NCBI RefSeq assembly: GCF_022631235.3
Contig: NZ_CP093310.2
Coordinates: forward strand, 620,001 to 684,000
Origin: Psychrobacter raelei
GTDB lineage: Bacteria; Pseudomonadota; Gammaproteobacteria; Pseudomonadales; Moraxellaceae
Direction: 5' to 3'
DNA length: 64,000 nt
Both the position numbers and the translations under genes were made by a program. The notes below the pieces were generated by a model. It ran no database searches, was not told where the DNA came from, and saw only the letters and a program-made list of their open reading frames with translations. Below are positions 25,621 through 31,710 of the stretch, in pieces (positions within the stretch are counted from its first letter, which is position 1; the number at the start of each line of letters is the position of its first letter).

Positions 25621-26574
25621 ATGAAAACACCTATACATACCACGCTTAACAATACCAATCAAAGTGACGTTATCACGGCACTTTGCCGTAGCTTGCCATC
25701 TGATACTAATGCAGAAAGCGGACTATGGTTACCCCTGATACCGATTGGTGCATTCGCTGGCCGAGATGGGCGTAGCTGGAATAACAGCGACCCTGAAGCG
25801 GTCATTAACAACACCATCCTGCCGTTTATCTTAGACATTGATCATGCCAGTGAAACTACGCCAAACACTGAAGCCAGTGGCTGGATTACCAAGCTTAAGA
25901 TTGAGAACAACCATATCTTAGGTTTGTTTGAGCTCAATGCACGTGGCAAAGAAGTCATAGAAGATAAGCGTTATAAATTCTACTCTCCCGCATTTAACAT
26001 CACTAAAGATGGCGTGGTACATGCGCTAGCCAGTGTCGGCTTGACCAATAAGCCGAACTTAAATGTGCCTGCCCTAAATAATGCAACCACCACCCCAAAC
26101 TCAAACCAAAAGGACACTCCTATGGACCCTGAATTATTAAAAGCCCTTGGCTTAGCCGCTGATGCTGATAAGTCAGCAGTGCTTGAAGCTATCAAAGCAC
26201 TAAAAGCTGCCAAAAAAGCGCCTGATTTAAATAGCTTTGTGCCGCAAGCCACCCACACTCAAGTTGTTACCGAGCTTAATACTACTAAACAGCAACTGGC
26301 AGACATGCAGGCTGCAAAGCATAAAGAAGCGGTAGAGACAGCTATTAACACGGCTATTGCAGATAAAAAGATTGCACCAGCTGATAAAGAGTTTTACACC
26401 AGCTGCTGCTCAACTGAACAGGGCTTAGCAGATTTTAATAAGTTTGTTGAAACCAAGGCGCCCATTATTGGTGACAGCAATCTGCCAAGCACGTCACCCA
26501 AAGAAGATAAAAGCACAGAGTTAAACAGTGAGCAACAAGAAGTGCTGGCTCAAATGGGTGTGACTGTAGATTAA
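25621..26574 (+). CDS. Head maturation protease / scaffold (Mu gpI-like)
   Basis: A 317-residue protein of the Mu gpI type. The N-terminal protease domain (about 1-150) contains ILPFILDIDHAS, where the His is the expected catalytic one, and YSPAFNITKDGVVHALASVGLTNKP, with the conserved Ser. The C-terminal half is helical and charged, as in scaffolds. The ATG lies eight bases after the late -10 and has no ribosome site, which suggests leaderless translation. An internal start at 26122 would make the scaffold alone. Confidence 0.88.
   Translation: MKTPIHTTLNNTNQSDVITALCRSLPSDTNAESGLWLPLIPIGAFAGRDGRSWNNSDPEAVINNTILPFILDIDHASETTPNTEASGWITKLKIENNHILGLFELNARGKEVIEDKRYKFYSPAFNITKDGVVHALASVGLTNKPNLNVPALNNATTTPNSNQKDTPMDPELLKALGLAADADKSAVLEAIKALKAAKKAPDLNSFVPQATHTQVVTELNTTKQQLADMQAAKHKEAVETAINTAIADKKIAPADKEFYTSCCSTEQGLADFNKFVETKAPIIGDSNLPSTSPKEDKSTELNSEQQEVLAQMGVTVD
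26122..26574 (+). CDS. Nested scaffold protein (Mu Z-like), internal start in gpI
   Basis: An in-frame ATG at gpI codon 168 follows AAAAGGA at good distance and would give 150 residues starting MDPELLKALGL. In Mu the scaffold Z is made exactly this way, from a start inside gene I. The product is helical and ends with the same residues as gpI. That the internal start is used is inferred; the enclosing protein has no ribosome site of its own, which makes the internal site more striking. Confidence 0.65.
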   Translation: MDPELLKALGLAADADKSAVLEAIKALKAAKKAPDLNSFVPQATHTQVVTELNTTKQQLADMQAAKHKEAVETAINTAIADKKIAPADKEFYTSCCSTEQGLADFNKFVETKAPIIGDSNLPSTSPKEDKSTELNSEQQEVLAQMGVTVD

Positions 26575-26648
26575 GCAACACCTGCTTTAAACACTTTATT
26601 AATCAGTAACTTTCTTCAAGTAAATCATAAAACAAAAGGAACAAGCCC

Positions 26649-27560
26649 ATGGCTTTAGTTAATGCTGCAACGCTATCAGCACTGAATACGGCGATTAAAA
26701 AGACCTTCCAAAGAGGTCTTGATAGCGTTGAACCTGAATACACTCAAATCGCAACTGTCGTACCATCCAGTACCGCGAGCAACACATACGGATGGCTTGG
26801 TGAGATGCCAGACATGCGTGAATGGATTGGCGAACGTGTACTAAATGATATCAAAACGCACGGCTACACCATTGTTAATAAGCTGTATGAATCAACGATT
26901 GCGGTCAAACGTACTGATATTGAAGATGATAATTTGGGTACATTAACCCCGATAGTTGAAGCGAATGGCAAACGTGCTCGTCAACATCCCGACAAACTGG
27001 TGTTTGGTGCATTAAAAAATGGTCACAATCAATTGTGTTATGACGGTCAAAACTTCTTTGATACCGATCACCCTGTGTATGAAAACCACGATGGCACAGG
27101 TGAGGTAACGACTGTCTCTAATCTTGATTATGACCCTGCTGGTACTGATCCATCTTGGTACTTGCTAGATACCAACAATATTATCAAGCCAATCATCTTC
27201 CAGAAGCGTAAAGACGTTGAGCTGACGAGTATGACCAAGCTTGATGATGAGTCTGTGTTCATGCTTGATATCTTCCGCTGGGGTGCTCGTGCTCGCCACA
27301 ATGTGGGCTATGGCTTCTGGCAGATGGCATATATGTCAAATAAACCATTAACCTCTGACAATCTAAACGCTGCCATTGCACACATGCAATCACAAAAGGC
27401 AGATGGTGGCCGTGAGCTAGATATTAAGCCTACTTTGCTAGTTGTACCGCCAGAACTACGAGCTAAAGCTTTAGAGCTTGTAAAAGCTGAACGTTTAGCA
27501 AATGGTCAGACCAACATCAACAAAGATGTGGTTGATGTGCTAGTCACTCAGCGAGTGTAA
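26649..27560 (+). CDS. Major head subunit (Mu gpT-like)
   Basis: A 303-residue major capsid protein of the Mu gpT family. Family features are the start ALVNAATLSALNTAIKK, the stretch WLGEMPDMREWIGER, YDGQNFFDTDHPV and the C-terminal LLVVPPELRAKALEL. The HK97-like fold is expected. It lies 74 bases after the scaffold, with AAAGGAACAAG before the ATG. The leader between the genes holds TTTAA-type motifs similar to those elsewhere in the element. Confidence 0.95.
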   Translation: MALVNAATLSALNTAIKKTFQRGLDSVEPEYTQIATVVPSSTASNTYGWLGEMPDMREWIGERVLNDIKTHGYTIVNKLYESTIAVKRTDIEDDNLGTLTPIVEANGKRARQHPDKLVFGALKNGHNQLCYDGQNFFDTDHPVYENHDGTGEVTTVSNLDYDPAGTDPSWYLLDTNNIIKPIIFQKRKDVELTSMTKLDDESVFMLDIFRWGARARHNVGYGFWQMAYMSNKPLTSDNLNAAIAHMQSQKADGGRELDIKPTLLVVPPELRAKALELVKAERLANGQTNINKDVVDVLVTQRV

Positions 27561-27591
27561 CCAATCGTTTAATGTAATGCTTTAACATCAA

Positions 27592-27610
27592 GCTGGGCTA
27601 AATGCCCAGC
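27592..27610 (+). other. Hairpin between capsid and gp35-like genes
   Basis: A perfect 7-bp stem GCTGGGC/GCCCAGC with a TAAAT loop and no T-run. It could protect the 3' end of the abundant capsid message or attenuate downstream expression. Confidence 0.5.
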
Positions 27611-27652
27611 CCCTAACCAATAACAGAGTTTTATAAAATAAAGGATATAACC

Positions 27653-28126
27653 ATGACTAACAAAGTTTTAGTATCAGTGATGGCGGCTGGTTGCCTGAGT
27701 CGATTTCGTAACGGCATGCAATTCACAAAGACGGCTAAAGAGATTGAAGTTACGCAAAACGAGCTGGCAACGCTTGAAGCCGATAGCTATCTTAAAGTTA
27801 AAGTGCTCTCCGATGATACTGCTGATATCCAAAATGCAAGCGGTTCATTGGGCGATGATGCAGATGTTGCAGCAAATGCAGGTGCTGATACAGCTCAAAG
27901 CGATGATGCAGATACAAATGCTGCTGAAAGTGCTGATGTATCAGAGAAGCCTGATGAGCGTCTAGTTGTTATCACTGAAGCCATACGCGGCTTAAATCTT
28001 GATATGACTGCTGATAAGCCGACCGTTAAAGAGCTTAAAGACGCTGGTCTTGATGTGAGCGCAAAAGAACGTGATGACGCTTGGGATGTGCTTGTCGCTG
28101 AGCATACTGAGAGTATCCCAGAATGA
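27653..28126 (+). CDS. HI1506/gp35-like head protein
   Basis: A 157-residue acidic protein in the Mu gp35 position, related to the FluMu HI1506 type. The N-terminus (VLVSVMAAGCLSRFRNGMQFTKTAKEIEV) is the recognisable part. The middle is an Asp/Ala-rich low-complexity stretch (about 60-105). The C-terminus forms a small SAP/HeH-like helical domain (TVKELKDAGLDVSAKERDDAWDVL). Function is unknown; a head decoration or completion role fits the context. It overlaps the next gene by four bases. Confidence 0.72.
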   Translation: MTNKVLVSVMAAGCLSRFRNGMQFTKTAKEIEVTQNELATLEADSYLKVKVLSDDTADIQNASGSLGDDADVAANAGADTAQSDDADTNAAESADVSEKPDERLVVITEAIRGLNLDMTADKPTVKELKDAGLDVSAKERDDAWDVLVAEHTESIPE

Positions 28127-28578
28127 GTTATGCCGCTGTCACAGATCTAGAGTTGCGTTTGGGTACGCAGACAGTTATTGAGCTGACCAATCCCAAGCGC
28201 CGTGCTGACAGCATTAATACGCCAGTTGCAGACGCAGCCATTGCTGATGCGACTGGCATCATTGATAGCTATATCGGTCAGCGTGTGAGCTTGCCGCTTG
28301 ATATCGTCCCTGCCTTGATTAAGACGCTCGCTATTGATTTGGCTGTGTACTATCTAAAGGTCAAGCTTGGCAATACGGGCAATACGGATAATGCTACTAC
28401 CAAACTATACGATGATGCCATTAAGCATCTTGAGCGATTTGCTAAGGGTGATACCAGCTTAGGTTTGCATATTGTTGAAGATAATGCCGATGATGATGTC
28501 AATCAAGGCAGTGATCATGCAGATATTAGCAGTGAGCCACGGCAGTTTACTCGTAATAAAATGGGGCGGTTGACTTAG
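28123..28578 (+). CDS. DUF1320 head-completion protein (Mu gp36-like)
   Basis: A 151-residue protein of the gp36/DUF1320 family, with start SYAAVTDLELRLG and the central DATGIIDSYIGQRVSLPL. Related proteins are head-tail connectors that sit below the portal. The C-terminal 40 residues are Asp-rich and end in a basic tail. ATGA overlap with the gp35-like gene suggests coupling. Confidence 0.87.
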   Translation: MSYAAVTDLELRLGTQTVIELTNPKRRADSINTPVADAAIADATGIIDSYIGQRVSLPLDIVPALIKTLAIDLAVYYLKVKLGNTGNTDNATTKLYDDAIKHLERFAKGDTSLGLHIVEDNADDDVNQGSDHADISSEPRQFTRNKMGRLT

Positions 28579-28603
28579 TATAGAAGTATTAAAGGGTAAG
28601 GCT

Positions 28604-28858
28604 ATGTATTCATCTGATGAACAAGAAAGTGCTCAGCAAGCGATACAAGACTTCAATAAAGTCATTCGTCCTATTATTGCTAATCTAAATTTAGAGAATG
28701 AAAGAAAAGGCTATGCAAAAGCTTTGTTCATATTAGCTTGTCATGAGCTAGAAGATGCGACTGGTGATAACTTCGAATTTACCATTGATTTTATAACTAG
28801 TGGCGCCAAAAGTTATTTCAAAGATCATGCTTCTAAAGCGCCCTCTAAGCCGTTTTAA
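28604..28858 (+). CDS. Unrecognised 84-residue protein in the head-tail joining region
   Basis: A short helical protein that I do not recognise, starting MYSSDEQESAQQAIQDF, with no membrane segment. It lies between gp36- and gpG-type genes, which are adjacent in Mu. The A+T-rich sequence around it and the repeat after it suggest an inserted gene. AAAGGGTAAGGCT precedes the ATG. No function is supported. Confidence 0.6.
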   Translation: MYSSDEQESAQQAIQDFNKVIRPIIANLNLENERKGYAKALFILACHELEDATGDNFEFTIDFITSGAKSYFKDHASKAPSKPF

Positions 28859-28900
28859 CATTAAAAAGCGGTCATAGCACCATAATTAAGTTTTGAACAA

Positions 28901-28936
28901 ATTTAAAAAGGGTTTAAACACATTTAAAAAGGGTTT
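28901..28936. repeat. Two 15-bp direct repeats before gpG
   Basis: ATTTAAAAAGGGTTT occurs at 28901-28915 and 28922-28936, spaced 21 bp (two helical turns). The second copy supplies the ribosome site of the gpG-like gene. A shorter relative, ATTAAAAAGCGG, starts at 28860. Confidence 0.75.
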
Positions 28937-28939
28937 GAT

Positions 28940-29425
28940 GTGAGTACAGCGATAACATGGAACGGGATGGATGAATGTCGAGCGCTTTTTGCACGATTGC
29001 GTGAGCAGACTGATGATTTAAGACCCATCCTAAACGCTATTGGTAACGAGCTGACTGAAAGCGCCAAGACGCGTATCGCTGATGAAAAACAATCACCCGA
29101 TGGTACGCCGTGGCCAGGTTATGTCAAACCTGACTATGCTGCATTAAAGAGATCAGGCATTAAACGTAAAAATTTAGCGCCTGGTGTTAATGATTGGGTG
29201 CTCATGCCGTCTGGAGGCGGCTTGCTGGAGCATTCGGGCAACTTATTACAGTCGATTACCTATAACGTAGGTCGTAATGAGGTGAATATTGGCTCTAATG
29301 AAGAATATGCCAGGCGCCATCAAAAAGGTGGCGGCGGTATACCAGCCAGACCTTATCTAGGTGTTAGTAGTGATGATGCCAATGCTATCAATAAACTTAT
29401 CAGAGATGCTTTAGATGCAAATTAG
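28940..29425 (+). CDS. Phage virion morphogenesis protein (Mu gpG-like)
   Basis: A 161-residue protein of the phage virion morphogenesis family. Typical parts are ELTESAKTRIADEKQSPDGTPWPGY, LEHSGNLLQSITYNV and the C-terminal GIPARPYLGVS. In Mu, gpG is needed for tail and head joining. It starts with GTG at 28940 and overlaps the next gene by 11 bases. Confidence 0.88.
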   Translation: MSTAITWNGMDECRALFARLREQTDDLRPILNAIGNELTESAKTRIADEKQSPDGTPWPGYVKPDYAALKRSGIKRKNLAPGVNDWVLMPSGGGLLEHSGNLLQSITYNVGRNEVNIGSNEEYARRHQKGGGGIPARPYLGVSSDDANAINKLIRDALDAN

Positions 29426-29864
29426 ACAACAAATCGCCCAGCGTATCAATGACTATGACCAAGCGCATGAGCAATTATTTATTGAAGTAGCCGACTCTGG
29501 CCAGCTTGATGAGGTGCTAAGAAACCGCAGCACAACAGAGGCATGTTATGTCATCAAGCTTGAAACACAGGCACACAGCCAAAGCGACTATTATCAAGCA
29601 GTCACTGAACGCTATCAAGTCATCACTATTTGCAGTAACTACACGGATAGCTACGGTGCTGCCGTTGGAGAGCGTGCCGAGGCTATGCAGCAGGCAGTGT
29701 TTAAAGCATTAAGTGGTTATGTTTGCACCGATATTAATAATAATAATACTGATCCGCTCAAGTTTGTGACTGGGGGCTTGGTGGATTTAAAAGACAGCTT
29801 ACACGTATGGTCTGACATATACGAGCTGGGTTACACACAACAAATTAATCAGCAAGATATTTAA
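29415..29864 (+). CDS. gp37-like tail terminator/completion protein
   Basis: A 149-residue protein in the Mu gp37 position. The N-terminal MQIRQQIAQRINDYDQ and the central YYQAVTERYQVITICSNY, followed by ELGYTQQI, fit tail terminator or completion proteins that cap the tail under the head. The alternative is a general connector protein. Overlap with the gpG-like gene indicates coupled translation. Confidence 0.68.
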   Translation: MQIRQQIAQRINDYDQAHEQLFIEVADSGQLDEVLRNRSTTEACYVIKLETQAHSQSDYYQAVTERYQVITICSNYTDSYGAAVGERAEAMQQAVFKALSGYVCTDINNNNTDPLKFVTGGLVDLKDSLHVWSDIYELGYTQQINQQDI

Positions 29865-29882
29865 TGGCACAAGGAGTAAACC

Positions 29883-30809
29883 ATGCCAAATGTTGCATTA
29901 AGTCGTAAATTTAGAAAAAAGCTACTGTTATGGGGTGTCGGTGATCTCGCCACCAGTGAGCTGACGCCTGTTGAAACCACCGATGTTGCTATTAGCTTTG
30001 AGGGTGACACCGTTGAGCAAGCAAAAGATGGCGAAAACTGGGGCGCTAACAAACGGTTTCGTACAACCGACAAAGTAAAAATTACAGGCAAGGTTGCTTT
30101 TGCAAGTAGCGGTACCGCTGGTACTGCCCCTGCGTATCGTGATTTATTCTTAATGGCGGGTCACTCTGAAACAGTCGATGTAGATAAGGTGACGTATACG
30201 CCTGAAACAACAGACACCAATCATGGCACCGTGGCATTTTTGTTAGATGGTCAGTTTCATATTGGCAAAAAAGCCCAAGCTGAAATCAAGCTATCAGTAA
30301 ATAGCGGTGAAATTGGCTATTGGGAGTTTGAAATCTCTATGGTGGGCGGCACTGTGCCAATCGAGAAGCCAAGCGACTTAAATACAATCGTTGAAGGTTA
30401 TAAGACACCCAAAGCGGTTAACTTCGCCAATACACCCATATTTAAACTGGGCAACAAAGATTATGCAATGAATACGTTTAGCCACACGACAGGTAACGAA
30501 GTCACCAGCTTGGATATGGTTAACCATCAATCTGCAATGATTAGTAATCGTATCCCTGTGTTATCTATCACCGTTGGTGCGCCGCAGCTTAGCGAGATCA
30601 ACTTATATCAAAAAGCCTGGGACGGTGAAGAGATGCCGTTAGTGCTTGAGCACGGCACCACGGCTGGTAATAAAATCAAACTGGACTATCCAGCGGTTGC
30701 ACCTGATATCCCTAGTGCGACAGATATGGATGGCGCACTGGGCTATGAGATTGAATGTAATGTCATGCAATCTGGCAGTACACCACCATATACCATCGTA
30801 TTTAGTTAA
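29883..30809 (+). CDS. Major tail tube protein, siphovirus type
   Basis: A 308-residue protein that I read as a long-tail tube subunit. It is followed by a frameshifting chaperone pair and a tape measure gene, the fixed order in lambda-like phages. The sequence is beta-rich (KVKITGKVAFAS, KAQAEIKLSVNSGEIGYWEFEISMVGG), with no sheath gene beside it, so the tail should be non-contractile, unlike Mu. The C-terminal 90 residues may be an Ig-like surface domain. Family assignment rests on context and composition. Confidence 0.72.
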   Translation: MPNVALSRKFRKKLLLWGVGDLATSELTPVETTDVAISFEGDTVEQAKDGENWGANKRFRTTDKVKITGKVAFASSGTAGTAPAYRDLFLMAGHSETVDVDKVTYTPETTDTNHGTVAFLLDGQFHIGKKAQAEIKLSVNSGEIGYWEFEISMVGGTVPIEKPSDLNTIVEGYKTPKAVNFANTPIFKLGNKDYAMNTFSHTTGNEVTSLDMVNHQSAMISNRIPVLSITVGAPQLSEINLYQKAWDGEEMPLVLEHGTTAGNKIKLDYPAVAPDIPSATDMDGALGYEIECNVMQSGSTPPYTIVFS

Positions 30810-30840
30810 CTCAATCTACTCTAACCTAGCAGTTAACCCG

Positions 30841-30875
30841 TTTAACTGCTTTAAACCCACTTTAAAACCACTTAA
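30841..30875. repeat. Phased TTTAA-type motifs before the tail chaperone gene
   Basis: TTTAA-type cores start at 30841, 30850, 30861 and 30871, roughly one helical turn apart, separated by short C-rich spacers. Related but shorter clusters precede the genes at 16788, 26649 and 28940. The meaning is unknown. Confidence 0.5.
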
Positions 30876-30890
30876 ATTAGGAAGAAAATC

Positions 30891-31271
30891 ATGTTTAAAC
30901 TGAGTGATGTCGCCGACACTTATCCTTGGACAGTAACCGTTAAGATGCCATATAACGGCAGTTATAAAAAGACAACTGTAAAAGTAGATTTCAACCGTTT
31001 GCCGCATGATGAGCGTATGCGTCTGATGGAGCGTATCCAAACAACACAAGATGTTGAAAGCGTAGAAGAAGTTGAAAACGATTTCTTTGATAAAGTCTTT
31101 GTCGGTTGGCAAGCCGGTCAAGTAAAAGATGAAAATGGCGATGATCTAGAAGTCAATGATGATACTAAACGACAGCTGCTGACTATCTCAGAGTTTCGTC
31201 AGGCGGTTATTGATGGTTATTTTGATAGTGTGGCTGGCGATAAGTTAAAGCAAAAAAACTCCATGCGCTAG
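30891..31271 (+). CDS. Tail assembly chaperone (lambda G-like)
   Basis: A 126-residue protein between tail tube and tape measure genes, the place of lambda gpG. It is charged and starts MFKLSDVADTYPWTVTVKMP. The frame ends at TAG 31269-31271, but a slippery A-AAA-AAC at 31253-31259 lets some ribosomes enter the -1 frame and make a longer product of about 244 residues. Such chaperones coat the tape measure during tail assembly and are not in the virion. Confidence 0.82.
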   Translation: MFKLSDVADTYPWTVTVKMPYNGSYKKTTVKVDFNRLPHDERMRLMERIQTTQDVESVEEVENDFFDKVFVGWQAGQVKDENGDDLEVNDDTKRQLLTISEFRQAVIDGYFDSVAGDKLKQKNSMR

Positions 31272-31300
31272 GTAGTCATGTGGCTTGTCAACGACAAGCC
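31253..31300 (+). promoter_or_regulatory. Programmed -1 ribosomal frameshift site
   Basis: The heptamer A-AAA-AAC, in the correct zero-frame phase, starts at 31253. A perfect 8-bp hairpin, GGCTTGTC-AAC-GACAAGCC, lies at 31282-31300, 22 bases downstream (longer than the usual spacer). A slip leads straight into the downstream frame with no stop between, as in lambda G/GT. Confidence 0.82.
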
Positions 31301-31624
31301 TATCAAGACTATTTAGCGGAGCAACAGGCCCTTGATGATGCATTTGCAGAGTTTGGCGTAGCAACCGAGCAAGAAGAGTTTGAGTTTGAAGTCATGACGA
31401 TATGGCGTGAGTTTGAGCCTATTCTGCCATTATTTGACTACATTGTATTACAGCGCAACAGCTTTAACGGTCATGTCATAGGGATCGATTGGATTGCAGT
31501 AGATATATTATTACGTCGTGAGGATGTCACTGTAACACCAGAGGACTTTGCAAACTTTAGATCTGCAACCGACGGCTATGTAAATAGCATTAATGAGTAC
31601 TTATCAAACAGATCTTCGTCTTAA
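31259..31624 (+). CDS. T extension of the frameshifted tail chaperone (GT-like)
   Basis: An open frame of 121 residues in the -1 frame relative to the G-like gene. It begins LHALGSHVACQRQAYQDY when entered by frameshift. A GTG at 31280 exists but has no ribosome site, so the frameshift product is the likely form. The sequence is acidic and has EQEEFEFEVMTIWREFEPILPLF, resembling the T domains that bind tail tube subunits. The fusion joins 123 G codons to this part. Confidence 0.8.
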   Translation, partial: LHALGSHVACQRQAYQDYLAEQQALDDAFAEFGVATEQEEFEFEVMTIWREFEPILPLFDYIVLQRNSFNGHVIGIDWIAVDILLRREDVTVTPEDFANFRSATDGYVNSINEYLSNRSSS

Positions 31625-31670
31625 ACAGTAAACAGCTTTAATAATACTTAGAAGGCCCAGTGTTTATCTT
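31623..31670 (+). promoter_or_regulatory. Late promoter 4-like site before the tape measure gene
   Basis: AAACAGTAAA-N4-TTTAATAATA at 31623-31646 matches the late box of promoter 2 at 20 of 24 positions. TATCTT (31665-31670) stands at the same 18-base distance. It begins inside the stop codon region of the T frame. It is weaker than the other three. Confidence 0.55.
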
Positions 31671-31687
31671 AAACACTGGGCTTTTTG
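31652..31687 (+). terminator. Terminator overlapping the tape-measure late promoter
   Basis: The 11-bp stem GCCCAGTGTTT/AAACACTGGGC with loop ATCTT, followed by TTTTT. The -10 hexamer of the late promoter is the loop itself. Transcripts from upstream should stop here; those begun at the promoter (near 31677) lack the left arm. Confidence 0.8.
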
Positions 31688-31710
31688 TATTTATATTAAA
31701 GGATAAGTAA

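Noticed and set aside
26583..26610. Fifth late promoter before the capsid gene
   Set aside because: AATCAGTAAC is present, but the TTTAATAACC half and the spaced -10 are missing.
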